Shown: in pieces, positions 1-8,001 of the stretch | How the letters are laid out: the number at the start of each line of letters is the position of its first letter | How positions within the stretch are numbered: position 1 is the stretch's first letter | Origin: JBDSKH01 sp035495435 | GTDB lineage: Bacteria > Actinomycetota > Actinomycetes > Actinomycetales > Microbacteriaceae | Length of the DNA: 28,588 nucleotides | Reading direction: 5' to 3' | Assembly: GCA_035495435.1 (NCBI GenBank) | Contig: DATJFV010000022.1 | Coordinates: forward strand, 1 to 28,588 | Program-made: the position numbers and the translations under genes | The notes under the pieces: model-generated | The model's input: the letters and a program-made list of their open reading frames with translations, nothing else | What the model was told of the DNA's origin: nothing | Database searches by the model: none

Positions 1-1063
1 ATCTGGGCGAGTTCGTGGCGGATGCGGGGGTTGGCGAAGCGGTCCAGCAGGGCCGCGCAGTACGCGTCCAGCTGCAGCGACTCGTCGGCCAGGACGCTGC
101 GGGCCTCGTCCCAGAAGCGCTGGACGGCCTCACGGCAGGAGGCGTCGTTCACGGCCTCGGCGACCAGGGTGTGGCCCCGTCCGATGCCGAGGTAGGCGAG
201 CAGGGAGTGGGCGCCGTTCAGCAGCCACAGCTTGCGGTTCTCCCACGGGGTGACGTCGGCGACGAAGCGCGCGCCGGCCTGCTCCCACGCGGGCCGCCCG
301 TGCGGGAAATCTCCCTCGAGCACCCAGTCGTGGAACGGCTGGTCACGACCGGCGCACGATCGTCCCACCCGGTCAGCTCGCGCGCGGTGATCAGGTCACC
401 GGGCACCGCGCGCGGGGTGATCCGATCGACGCTGGTCGAGACGACAGAGACGTTGTCGGCGATCCAGGCCGCGAGTCCGTGCCCCGCGTGGTCCGCCAGC
501 TCGAGCAGACCGGTGCGCAGGAACGCGGCGTTGCCGGGGATGTTGTCGCAGGGCACGAGCGCGATCGGCCCACCCGACGCGCGGCGCGCCTGCAGCCCCG
601 CCAGAAGCCGACCCAGGGTGGACGTCGGCTCCCCGCCGCCGCGCAGAGCAGCGAGGTCATGCGCTACAACGGGGTCAGCGGTGTCGAGGTGGCCCTCTCC
701 CGTCAGCCGGTAGCCCGCCTCGGTGATCGTGACGGTGACCAGCGCCGTTGTGGGCGCGGCCAGCACCTCGACCAGCCGAGCGACATCGGCACCGTCGACC
801 GCCTCGGCGATGCTGCCGACGACCGCCGCCTCATCCCTCTCGCCGCCGCGCACGATCAGCGTGTAGAGCCCGTCCTGGGCGGCGAGGGCGTCGGCGGCGT
901 CCGCACGCCGCCCGGTGAAGGCGGCGATGCCCCACTCCCGGCCGGTGTCGACGGCATCCGTGTACCAGGCCTGATGGGCGCGGTGGAACGCGCCGAGCCC
1001 CAGGTGCACGATCCGGGTCGGCGGGGTGGCGATGCCGGTCGCGGCGCGGCTGAGGGCGGTCAC
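1..1063 (-). pseudogene. Mannitol dehydrogenase-family hexuronate reductase (fructuronate reductase-like), frameshifted, 3' end off window
   Basis: This gene encodes a long-chain polyol dehydrogenase of the mannitol dehydrogenase family. Next to uxaC its likely reaction is NAD-linked reduction of D-fructuronate to D-mannonate. The GTG start overlaps the uxaC stop (GTGA). The N-terminus carries the nucleotide-binding motif VHLGLGAFHRAHQA, and PCDNIPGNA follows near residue 190. After about residue 241 the frame breaks. The sequence reads acc-ag-ccg where the family expects acc-gag-ccg (VVT-E-PFHDWVLEGDFP), so one base appears to be missing between 340 and 341. The shifted frame then stays open to the window edge and contains KLWLLNGAH, the catalytic K-x4-N-x2-H signature. 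Only the C-terminal part lies beyond the edge. It is either a recent pseudogene or a sequencing error. The substrate is inferred from context; mannitol or altronate activity is possible. Confidence 0.85.
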
Positions 1064-2430
1064 AGCCGGAACGCCCGACGCGGGATGGCGTCGACCAGAT
1101 CGTGGGCGATGCGTTCGGCCTCTGCGCGCGAGATCCGGCCCTCGACGACCAGACGGGCCAGGTAGGCGCTGTCGAGCCGGCGCGCGGTGGCGTGACGTGC
1201 GGCGATGGAGAGGAACGCGCGGGTGTCGTCGATGAAGCCCGAGCCTCGGTACAGGCCCGCGGTCTCGGCGGTGGCGGCCCGGAACCGCAGGATGGCGTCG
1301 GGCGCATCGAGGAACCACCACGGCGCACCGACGAACACCGCCGGGTAGAACCCGGCGAGCGGGGCGACCTCGCGCGACCACACCGACTCGTCCAGCGCGA
1401 ACAGGATCAGGTGGAACCCGGCGGCCGTACCGAAGCGCTCCAGCAGCGGGTGCAGCGTTCCGGTGAAGCTCGTGGCGAGCGGGATGTCGTGGCCGGTGTC
1501 GGGCCCGAAGTCGCGCAGCGTCGCGCTGTGGTGGTTGCGGTGAACGCCGGCGTGGACCGTCATCACCAGGCCGTCCTCGACCGACATGCGGGCCGACTCG
1601 AACAGCATGTGCGCCCGGAACACCTCCGCTTCGGCCGCGTCGATCGTCCCTGCCATCCCCTTGTCGAAGAGGGCCGCCGCCTCGGACGGGTTGAGGTCGA
1701 GCGAGGCGGCGTGCACGACGCCATGGTCGGCCGACACGGCGCCGTGGTCGAGGAAGAATGCCCGACGCGCCCGCAGTGCGTCGAGGTATCCGGTGTACCC
1801 GGAGGCGCCGAGCCGCTCGACCGCGTCCCGCCACCCGGGGCGCGACGGGTCGAGGTAGGCGTCGGGGCGGAACGTCGGCAGCACCCGCCCGGGAAAAGCC
1901 GGGTCGGCGGCGATCGCGGCGTGCGCGGCCAGGTCGTCCATCGGGCCGTCGGTGGTGGCGAGCACGTCGATGCCGAACGACGCGAAGAGGGCCCGCGGCC
2001 GCAGGCGCGCCTCCGCGAGCTGGGCGCCGATCAGGTCGAACACCTCGTCGGCGTTGTCGCCGTTCGGCGGTTCGGGGAGGGAGAAGATCGTGCCGAGGGT
2101 CTCGCGCAGCCAGGTGCCCGACGCAGTCCCGGCGAACAGGTGCCACCGGGCCGAGAACGCGCGCCAGACCTCGCGGGCGTCGCCGTGCAGCAGCAGCTCG
2201 AGCGGCACCCCGTCGGCGTGCAGCAGGCGGGTCACGTAGTGGTCCGACGACACCAGCAAGGCGGCAGCATCCGTGAACGGGGTGTCATGCAGCAGCAGGC
2301 CGGGGTCGACATGCCCGTGCGGCGACACGATCGGCGCGTGCTCGACGAGCGCGAAGAGGTCGCGCGCGACCGAGCGCGTCGCGGGGTCCGGCGGGAAGAG
2401 CCGGTCGGGGTCGAGCCAGGTCGCAGTCAT
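1060..2430 (-). CDS. uxaC: Glucuronate isomerase (uronate isomerase)
   Basis: UxaC interconverts D-glucuronate and D-fructuronate (or D-galacturonate and D-tagaturonate), the first step of cytosolic hexuronate breakdown. The 456-residue length fits the family (about 465-475). The amidohydrolase-type metal motif PHGHVD places metal-binding histidines at residues 38 and 40, and a TVHAGVHRNHH segment follows near residue 290, as expected for this divergent amidohydrolase branch. The ATG overlaps the stop of the upstream Gfo/Idh gene (ATGA), and the stop overlaps the next gene's GTG, so the genes are translationally coupled. The following gene would reduce the fructuronate formed here. Mannonate dehydratase and KDG kinase, the next steps, are not in the window. 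Confidence 0.93.
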   Translation of the reverse strand: MTATWLDPDRLFPPDPATRSVARDLFALVEHAPIVSPHGHVDPGLLLHDTPFTDAAALLVSSDHYVTRLLHADGVPLELLLHGDAREVWRAFSARWHLFAGTASGTWLRETLGTIFSLPEPPNGDNADEVFDLIGAQLAEARLRPRALFASFGIDVLATTDGPMDDLAAHAAIAADPAFPGRVLPTFRPDAYLDPSRPGWRDAVERLGASGYTGYLDALRARRAFFLDHGAVSADHGVVHAASLDLNPSEAAALFDKGMAGTIDAAEAEVFRAHMLFESARMSVEDGLVMTVHAGVHRNHHSATLRDFGPDTGHDIPLATSFTGTLHPLLERFGTAAGFHLILFALDESVWSREVAPLAGFYPAVFVGAPWWFLDAPDAILRFRAATAETAGLYRGSGFIDDTRAFLSIAARHATARRLDSAYLARLVVEGRISRAEAERIAHDLVDAIPRRAFRL

Positions 2431-3470
2431 CGGTCGAGCGTGCCCACCCGGCGGCGGACCTCGTCCATCGTCTCCATGACCTCGATCGAGAAGTCGATCG
2501 GATGCAGGGGCGAGTCGCGCAGGCCGTCAGCGACATGCTGGGCGATGGCTGCGGCCTCCCAGGCGATCCCGTCGCGGAAGGCCAGCCCGGTGTCGTTCCC
2601 GTAGCTCAATCGCGTGTCGCCCTTTCCGGGGGCGATCAGGTCGAAACCGGCCGGCACCACGAACCAGGGGTTGATCTCGATCCGCGCCTTCGTGCCGTTG
2701 ATGCTGGCGCGTTCGGGGCTGAAGTGCAGCAGGCTGGTGGTGAGCACCGACTGGGCGCCGGAATCGAACTCGAGCACGATGGCGGTCTGCGCGTCGACCC
2801 CGGTCGCGGTGAGACTGCCGAAGGTGTTGACCCGGTCGGGGACACCGAGGAACAGCTGGCTGATCCAGATCGGGTAGATGCCGAGGTCGAGCAGCGAGCC
2901 GCCCGCCAGGTCGGGGTTGTAGTTGCGGCCCTGCGGGTCGGTCGGCGCGATGGTCGCGAAGTCGGCCAGCACGAGACGAATGTCGCCCAGCACCCCGTCG
3001 TCGACCAGCTGCATCATCACATCGGTCTGCGGCAGGTAGCGGGTCCACATGCCTTCCATCGCGAAGACGCCCGCGGCCCGCGCGGCATCGCGCACCTGTC
3101 GCGCCTCGGCCGCCGTGACGCCGATGGGTTTCTCGATGAGCACGTGCTTGCCGGCGGCGATCGCCATGAGGGCCAGCCGCGCGTGCTCGGTGTGCGGCGC
3201 GGCGACGTAGACGATGTCGATGGCAGGGTCGTCGACGAGGTGCTGATGGTCGCCGTAGGCACGCGGGATGCCGTGCCGGGTGGCGAACTGCTCGGCCCGC
3301 TCCGCCGACCGTGACGCCACCGCCTCGACCCGCTGGTCGGTGTGGGTGTGGAGGGCATGGACGAAGTCCTTGGCGATGTCACCGGGGGCCAGGATTCCCC
3401 ACCTCAGCACGGGGCCGCCGCGCAGGGGGTATGCGCGGGCGGAGGGAAGGGCGGAGGGGAATGCGGTCAT
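2427..3470 (-). CDS. Gfo/Idh/MocA-family oxidoreductase (dihydrodiol-dehydrogenase-like)
   Basis: This is a 347-residue NAD(P)-dependent oxidoreductase with an N-terminal Rossmann fold (RWGILAPGDIAKDFVHAL near residue 22) followed by the EKPIGVT motif, whose Lys-Pro is the family hallmark. The C-terminal half contains EGMWTRYLPQ and LLDLGIYPIWISQLFLG, which resemble the dihydrodiol dehydrogenase/glucose-fructose oxidoreductase-like branch. The frame extends 42 codons further upstream, but the ATG at 3470 overlaps the upstream HAD stop (ATGA) and gives the usual N-terminus. Substrate is unknown. The operon with uxaC suggests oxidation of a sugar or a sugar-acid derivative feeding the hexuronate route. 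It is the first of four Gfo/Idh genes here. Confidence 0.88.
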   Translation of the reverse strand: MTAFPSALPSARAYPLRGGPVLRWGILAPGDIAKDFVHALHTHTDQRVEAVASRSAERAEQFATRHGIPRAYGDHQHLVDDPAIDIVYVAAPHTEHARLALMAIAAGKHVLIEKPIGVTAAEARQVRDAARAAGVFAMEGMWTRYLPQTDVMMQLVDDGVLGDIRLVLADFATIAPTDPQGRNYNPDLAGGSLLDLGIYPIWISQLFLGVPDRVNTFGSLTATGVDAQTAIVLEFDSGAQSVLTTSLLHFSPERASINGTKARIEINPWFVVPAGFDLIAPGKGDTRLSYGNDTGLAFRDGIAWEAAAIAQHVADGLRDSPLHPIDFSIEVMETMDEVRRRVGTLDR

Positions 3471-4177
3471 GCGTGCTGGCCTGCTTTGCGGACGGGAGAG
3501 CCGGCGACGGACTGCGGCAGCAGGTCGGCGACCTCGGATGGATGGTGGGCGATGACCGCCGCGCCGGCGGACTCCTCGGGGGCACCGTACCCCCACGCTG
3601 CGAATACGGCGGGGACCCCGACGGCGGCGGCGCCCTGGACGTCGAACGACCGGTCGCCGACCAGGGCGGGTGCCGAGACATCCGCCCCGAGCGCGGCGAG
3701 CCGCCCGATCGCCGACCGGATGACGGCGTCCTTTCCGGCGGACGTGTCGTCTTCGGCGGCGCCGCTGATGACCGCGAAGCGGCTGTCGAGCCGGTGCCGT
3801 TCGAGCATCGCGCGGGCGTGGCTCTCGCGTTTGGAGGTGGCGACCGCGAGAGGCAGCTCCCGCGCACGCAGGGCGTCGAGCAGGGCGGGGACCTCAGGGA
3901 ACGGGGCGCTCTGCGCGATTCCCTCGGCAAGGTAACGCGCCCGGTAGTGGGCGACCACGTCGGGCAGCCGACCCTCGGGGATTCCGGTGAACGCCCGGAG
4001 GGTCGCGGTGACGGGTGGTCCGACGAATTCCACGAGCGCCGCGGGGCGGACCGCCGGGCCCCCGAAGTGCTGGATCGTCTCGGCGAGGCAGCGGGTGATG
4101 CCCGGGGCCGAGTCGACCAGGGTGCCGTCGAGGTCGAACAGGAGGCAGCTCACGCGGGCGGGCAGCGTTGCGGGCAC
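3467..4177 (-). CDS. HAD-superfamily phosphatase (phosphoglycolate phosphatase-like)
   Basis: This cytosolic haloacid dehalogenase-type hydrolase shows all four motifs: FDLDGTLVDS (nucleophile Asp, near the N-terminus), VATSKR (motif II), GKDAVI (motif III Lys) and LVGDRSFDV (motif IV). Class and length (236 residues) fit the Gph/PGMB-like group that dephosphorylates small phosphate esters; the substrate cannot be read. I prefer the GTG at 4177 because GAGGAG lies 6 bases upstream at 4184-4189. An in-frame ATG at 4234 would add 19 residues without homology, has no ribosome site, and lies inside the AT-richer probable promoter. It is the first gene of the operon and overlaps the Gfo/Idh start by ATGA. 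Confidence 0.87.
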   Translation of the reverse strand: MPATLPARVSCLLFDLDGTLVDSAPGITRCLAETIQHFGGPAVRPAALVEFVGPPVTATLRAFTGIPEGRLPDVVAHYRARYLAEGIAQSAPFPEVPALLDALRARELPLAVATSKRESHARAMLERHRLDSRFAVISGAAEDDTSAGKDAVIRSAIGRLAALGADVSAPALVGDRSFDVQGAAAVGVPAVFAAWGYGAPEESAGAAVIAHHPSEVADLLPQSVAGSPVRKAGQHA

Positions 4178-4230
4178 CACGGGCTCCTCGGCTCGGCCGG
4201 TCGTTTGACCGGGGGTTCGACTATGTGCGA

Positions 4231-4265
4231 ACATTCTGTCATTACTTCGGTCGCGCTGACAATCT
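4231..4265. promoter_or_regulatory. Divergent promoter region with TGTCATTAC element
   Basis: This AT-richer stretch lies between the divergent HAD and Gfo/Idh genes. It contains TGTCATTAC (4237-4245) and a TGACA (4257-4261) that is the inverse of TGTCA at 4237. On the minus strand TTGTCA (4264-4259) could serve as a -35 element, putting the transcript start near 4230, downstream of the ATG at 4234 and upstream of the preferred GTG. The same 9-mer occurs in the other divergent promoter at 9227. Promoter and operator assignment is inference. Confidence 0.4.
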
Positions 4266-4307
4266 CACCCGTGACCCCAGACGTCGTCGTCGGAAGGACG
4301 CCCTCAC

Positions 4308-5399
4308 ATGCCTGAAACACTCGGTATCGCCATGGTCGGCTGCGGCGGAATCGCCCGCAGCCACGCCTTCGCCCTGTCGAAGGTCGAGAACGCCCGGCTC
4401 GTCGCCAGCGTCGACATCGACGAAGCCGCAGCCCAGCGGTTCCAGAAGCGCTTCGGCTTCGAGACCTGGTCGACCGACCTCGACGCCGTGCTCGCGCGCG
4501 ACGACGTCGACGCGCTCGTCATCACCACCTCGTCGAAATCGCACGGTCCGCTGATCATCAAGGCGCTCGAAGCCGGCAAGCACGTGCTGGTGCAGAAGCC
4601 GATGACCGCAGACGTCTCCGAGGCGCGCGCCGCACTCGCGCTCGCCGAGAAGACCGGGCTGAAACTGATGGTCTCGTTCTTCGAGCTGTTCCTGCCGCCC
4701 GTCGAGCGCGCCCGCCAGATCATCGAAGCCGGCCTCATCGGCGAGCCGTTCCTGTTCAAGGCGATCATGGCGTGGCACACGCCGGATGTCTCGAGCAGCT
4801 GGCGCTTCGATCCTGCGCTGGCCGGCGGCGGCATCATGCTCGACGGCAACGTTCACCACGTCTCCAACGCCCTGTACCTGCTCGGCGACCCCGAGATCCG
4901 CAGTGTGTACGCCGAGTACGGTGCGCTGACCGCTGACATCCAGGTCGAGGACACCGCCGTGATCGTGATCCGCACCGACAAGGCGATCCTCGAGATCTCC
5001 GGCTCCAACCGGCTGCAGGAACCGGGCGGCGCGACCATGGCCTTCAAGGACCAGTGGGCGGTGTACGGCACGAAGGGCACCGTGCAGTGGGACGCCGCCG
5101 CGCGCCCCACCTTCCGCGTCTTCACCAGCGACCCGGCAGCCACCGACACCCTGCTCGCCGACGGCTGGATCAGTCCGAAGCTGCCGGTCATGGCGGCGGA
5201 TCACCGCGAGTTCTCGATGCACATCAACGGCGAGGAGAGCCCCTGGGTTCCCGAGCATCAGCACTTCGTCGACGCCTGCCTCAACGACACCCCGGTGCGC
5301 AGCGACGGCAACTTCGGCCTGAAGACGCAGCTGATCCTCGACGCCGCGTACCAGTCCGGGCGCGAGGGGCGCAAGCTCACGCTGGCCGACGCGGAGTAG
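4308..5399 (+). CDS. Gfo/Idh/MocA-family oxidoreductase
   Basis: This 363-residue NAD(P)-dependent dehydrogenase begins with a Rossmann motif (GIAMVGCGGIARSHA). The family's EKP signature here reads QKP (Q96-K97-P98), so the lysine that usually contacts substrate and cofactor is kept while the Glu is replaced. The C-terminal domain contains GGGIMLDGNVHHVSNALYLLG, the usual active-site helix with His. A GGAAGGA ribosome site lies about 9-10 bases before the ATG. The next gene, an amidohydrolase, begins 3 bases after the stop, so the two are an operon and probably act in sequence, perhaps oxidation to a lactone followed by hydrolysis. That order is inference. Transcription is divergent from the uxaC operon. 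Confidence 0.88.
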   Translation: MPETLGIAMVGCGGIARSHAFALSKVENARLVASVDIDEAAAQRFQKRFGFETWSTDLDAVLARDDVDALVITTSSKSHGPLIIKALEAGKHVLVQKPMTADVSEARAALALAEKTGLKLMVSFFELFLPPVERARQIIEAGLIGEPFLFKAIMAWHTPDVSSSWRFDPALAGGGIMLDGNVHHVSNALYLLGDPEIRSVYAEYGALTADIQVEDTAVIVIRTDKAILEISGSNRLQEPGGATMAFKDQWAVYGTKGTVQWDAAARPTFRVFTSDPAATDTLLADGWISPKLPVMAADHREFSMHINGEESPWVPEHQHFVDACLNDTPVRSDGNFGLKTQLILDAAYQSGREGRKLTLADAE

Positions 5400-5402
5400 C
5401 GG

Positions 5403-6170
5403 ATGGCGCGCACCATCATCGATGTGCACGCGCACATCGGGCACACCATCACCTCCGACATCGGGCAGACCGTGCCCGACTGGATCGCGCTGATGCGCGC
5501 CAGCGGCGTCGACCAGGCGATCCTGTCGGTCGCCGCGGGCGGGCTGCAGGACGAGGGCATCGTCTCCACCCGGCGGGCGAACGACACGATCGCCGCGGCC
5601 GTCGCCGAGCACCCCGAGCTGTTCCCGGCGGGGTTGGCGAGCGTCGAAGTGCGGCACGGCGCCGCCGCGCACGCCGAGGTGCGGCGGGCCTTCGACGAGC
5701 TCGGGCTGGTCGGGCTGGCCTTCCACGCCACCTTCGAGGGCTTCACCGTCGCCTCGGCCGCCTTCGACGCGGTGCTCGCGGCGACCGGCGACCGGCGGGG
5801 TCTGGTGCTGCTGCACTCCACACCGGATGCCAAGGCCAGCCCCGCAGCGATCGCCCAGGTGGCCGCGCGGTACCCGGGACTGACCTTCGTGCTCGGGCAC
5901 CCGGTGTTCACCGAGGGGCAGCGGGCCGAGGCGGTCCGGGCCGTCCTCGACACGCCCAACGTGCACCTCGACGTCGCCTACCAGGCCGACCCGGCGACGA
6001 CCGAGTTCTTCGTGCGCGAGCTCGGAGCGCAGCGCGTGCTGTTCGGCAGCGACGCCCCGTTCTTCGCACCGCGCGAGGTGATCGCCTCCATCGAGAACGC
6101 CGACATCACCGACGCCGACCGCGACGCGATCCTCTCGGGCAACGCCCGCGCCCTGATCGACTCGCTCTAG
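5403..6170 (+). CDS. Amidohydrolase-2 family metal-dependent hydrolase (lactonase/decarboxylase-like)
   Basis: This 255-residue TIM-barrel enzyme of the amidohydrolase-2 family carries an N-terminal metal motif DVHAHIG (His9, His11), then LLHST, LGHPVF and FGSDAPF, whose Asp is the expected catalytic residue. It ends with the typical SGNARALI helix. Family members hydrolyse sugar lactones (fucono-, rhamnono- or 4-sulfomuconolactone type) or decarboxylate aromatic acids. Beside a sugar dehydrogenase, a lactonase role is the better guess. A GGAG overlapping the upstream stop region acts as ribosome site. Its TAG stop is shared base-for-base with the stop of the convergent gene in the palindrome CTAG, leaving no room for a terminator between them. 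Confidence 0.84.
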   Translation: MARTIIDVHAHIGHTITSDIGQTVPDWIALMRASGVDQAILSVAAGGLQDEGIVSTRRANDTIAAAVAEHPELFPAGLASVEVRHGAAAHAEVRRAFDELGLVGLAFHATFEGFTVASAAFDAVLAATGDRRGLVLLHSTPDAKASPAAIAQVAARYPGLTFVLGHPVFTEGQRAEAVRAVLDTPNVHLDVAYQADPATTEFFVRELGAQRVLFGSDAPFFAPREVIASIENADITDADRDAILSGNARALIDSL

Positions 6171-7084
6171 ACACGGCCCGACAGCACGACCTCGCGGCCG
6201 GACGCCATCGCGCGCTCGGCCGCGTCGAGCACCGCCGTGACGTGGGCGCCGAACCACAGGTCGCTCGCGTGCGCGCCGGCGCTGCCCTCGACCTGGTCGG
6301 CGAGGTGCGTCAGGGCCACCCGCGCCGCGTTCTGCGCCGTCCCGGTCCAGTCCGCGATGGCGGGCTGCACGACCCGGCCGGCATCGCCGATGAACACCGC
6401 TCCCGAGCCGGCCGGCGCAGGCGGCGGAAAGTCGGCGCCCAGCGCGACCGTCGACACGGCGCCCTGCTCGTGGTGGAGCCGCACGACACCGACATCACCC
6501 CGGCCGTGCGCGGCGGCGACCCGCTCGACCGAGCCCAGCACGGCGCACAGCTGCGCGACCGCATGCGGGCCCAGGTCCCACAGCGCGCCGACCCGTGTGC
6601 GCCATCCGGAATGGAACGGGTTGCCCGCGTCGACGAGCACCGACGAGAACGACTCGGCGTGACCGAGCACCCATCCGCCCCGGTCCCGCTGCGCGGTCGC
6701 CCACTGCGAGACCTCGGGATCGAGGCGGTGGGGGAAGAACGTGATCGCGTGCACCCCGCGCCGTTCGGCGGCCACCGCCAGGTCGTGCGCGGCCTCGGTC
6801 GTGAGCGCGACCGGCTTCTCGAGGACGACATGCCTGCCGGCGGCGATCGCGCGAGCCGCCAGCACCGCCTGGACCTCGGGCGGCACGGCGAACACCACGG
6901 CGTCGACCCGGTCCCAGAAGTCGGGCGGGTTCATCCGCGCGGCGACCTCGTCGGGCAGACCCACCGGCTGCGACCGCGCGAGAATGCCGACCAGTTCCAC
7001 CCGGTCGCACGTGAGCGCGGCGGGGATGTGCACCATCCGCGCCCACGCGCCCGCGCCGACGATCCCGACGCGGAGAGCGGCCAC
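6167..7084 (-). CDS. Gfo/Idh/MocA-family oxidoreductase (short)
   Basis: This third Gfo/Idh protein is 305 residues, shorter than its neighbours. It has a GIVGAGAWARMVHIP Rossmann motif at the N-terminus, EKPVALT near residue 90, and LWDLGPHAVAQL in the C-terminal domain. The GTG start shares one base with the stop of the upstream IolE-like gene (TAGTG). The open frame continues further upstream only as an out-of-frame reading of that gene. It is last in the three-gene operon starting at 9179. The reaction is unknown; pairing with a sugar isomerase and another dehydrogenase suggests sequential redox at a sugar or inositol carbon. Confidence 0.86.
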   Translation of the reverse strand: MAALRVGIVGAGAWARMVHIPAALTCDRVELVGILARSQPVGLPDEVAARMNPPDFWDRVDAVVFAVPPEVQAVLAARAIAAGRHVVLEKPVALTTEAAHDLAVAAERRGVHAITFFPHRLDPEVSQWATAQRDRGGWVLGHAESFSSVLVDAGNPFHSGWRTRVGALWDLGPHAVAQLCAVLGSVERVAAAHGRGDVGVVRLHHEQGAVSTVALGADFPPPAPAGSGAVFIGDAGRVVQPAIADWTGTAQNAARVALTHLADQVEGSAGAHASDLWFGAHVTAVLDAAERAMASGREVVLSGRV

Positions 7085-8001
7085 TAGTGAACGAATCCGC
7101 GCAGGTTGTCGCGCGCGATCAGGAAGCCGCGCTGCACCGCCTCGACCGATCCCTCGAAGGCACGATCCTCGTGCTCGACCGAGGCGACGTAGTCGTAGCC
7201 GACGGCGTACAGGGCCCCGAAGAACGCACCCCAGTCGACCTCGCCGAGGCCGCACAGCCGCGGCACCTGCCACCCCACGCCGGCGCTCATCACGCCGTGC
7301 TCGTAGAGGCCGTCGCGGCGCACCTCGAGATCCTTGGCGTGGACGTGGAAGATCCGGTCGCCGAACTCGTGCACCGCGCGGGGAATGTCGATGAACTGCC
7401 ACACCAGATGCGAGGGGTCGAAGTTCAGGCCGAAGTTGTCGTCGGGGATGATCTCGAACATCCGGCGCCAGTTGGCGGGGCTGTAGGCGATGTTGTTGCC
7501 GCCGGGCCATTCGTCGCCGCTGAAGATCATCGGGCAGTTCTCGATCGCCACCCGCACCCCGAGGTCGCCGGCGAAGTGCACGAGGTCGGGGAACAGCCCG
7601 GCGAGCCGGTCGAAGTTCTCATCGAGCGAGGTGGTCTTGTCACGCCCGGCGAAGGTGCCGACGGTGGGCACCTTCAGCATCGCGGCGGCGCGGATGACCG
7701 CGCGGAGGTGCTCGAACGCCGCCGCCGACTCCGCCGCGTCAGCCGACAGCGGGTTCGGGTAGTACGCGAGTGCCGAGATCGTCAGCCCGCGCTCGGCGAG
7801 GTCGCCGACGATGCGATCCGCCCCGGCCTGATCGAGGGTCTGCACATCGATGTGCGCGGTGCCGGCGTAGCGCCGCGCCGCTCCGCCGCCGGTGGGCCAG
7901 ACGGCGATCTCGATCGACTCGAAGCCGTTCGATGACGCCCAGCCCGACACCTCGTCGAGGGTGAGGGTGGGGAACGCGGCGGTCAGCAGTCCGAGCTTCA
8001 T
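7084..8001 (-). CDS. Sugar phosphate isomerase/epimerase, IolE-like TIM barrel
   Basis: This 305-residue protein belongs to the xylose-isomerase-like TIM-barrel family (AP endonuclease 2 family), which includes IolE, IolH, D-psicose 3-epimerases and 3-keto-glycoside-eliminating enzymes. Metal-ligand motifs are visible: VRVAIENCPM (Glu), LNFDPSHL (Asp, His), FHVHAKD (His) and ASVEHED (Glu). The ATG overlaps the stop of the preceding Gfo/Idh gene (ATGA), and the stop shares a base with the next GTG, so all three are coupled. Flanking by two Gfo/Idh enzymes is a recurring layout in inositol, rare-sugar and keto-glycoside loci. Epimerase, dehydratase or elimination activity cannot be separated by sequence reading alone. 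Confidence 0.86.
   Translation of the reverse strand: MKLGLLTAAFPTLTLDEVSGWASSNGFESIEIAVWPTGGGAARRYAGTAHIDVQTLDQAGADRIVGDLAERGLTISALAYYPNPLSADAAESAAAFEHLRAVIRAAAMLKVPTVGTFAGRDKTTSLDENFDRLAGLFPDLVHFAGDLGVRVAIENCPMIFSGDEWPGGNNIAYSPANWRRMFEIIPDDNFGLNFDPSHLVWQFIDIPRAVHEFGDRIFHVHAKDLEVRRDGLYEHGVMSAGVGWQVPRLCGLGEVDWGAFFGALYAVGYDYVASVEHEDRAFEGSVEAVQRGFLIARDNLRGFVH

Noticed and set aside
1102..2604. Plus-strand open frame of 500 codons opposite uxaC
   Set aside because: It is the complement of uxaC, which shows family motifs and a coupled start and stop; the antisense product has no recognisable domain.
4242..6257. Long minus-strand open frame (671 codons) opposite the Gfo/Idh and amidohydrolase genes
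   Set aside because: It is antisense to two genes with clear motifs; its composition (repeated Gly, Arg, Glu, His, Val) is the usual shadow of GC-rich codons and it has no domain.
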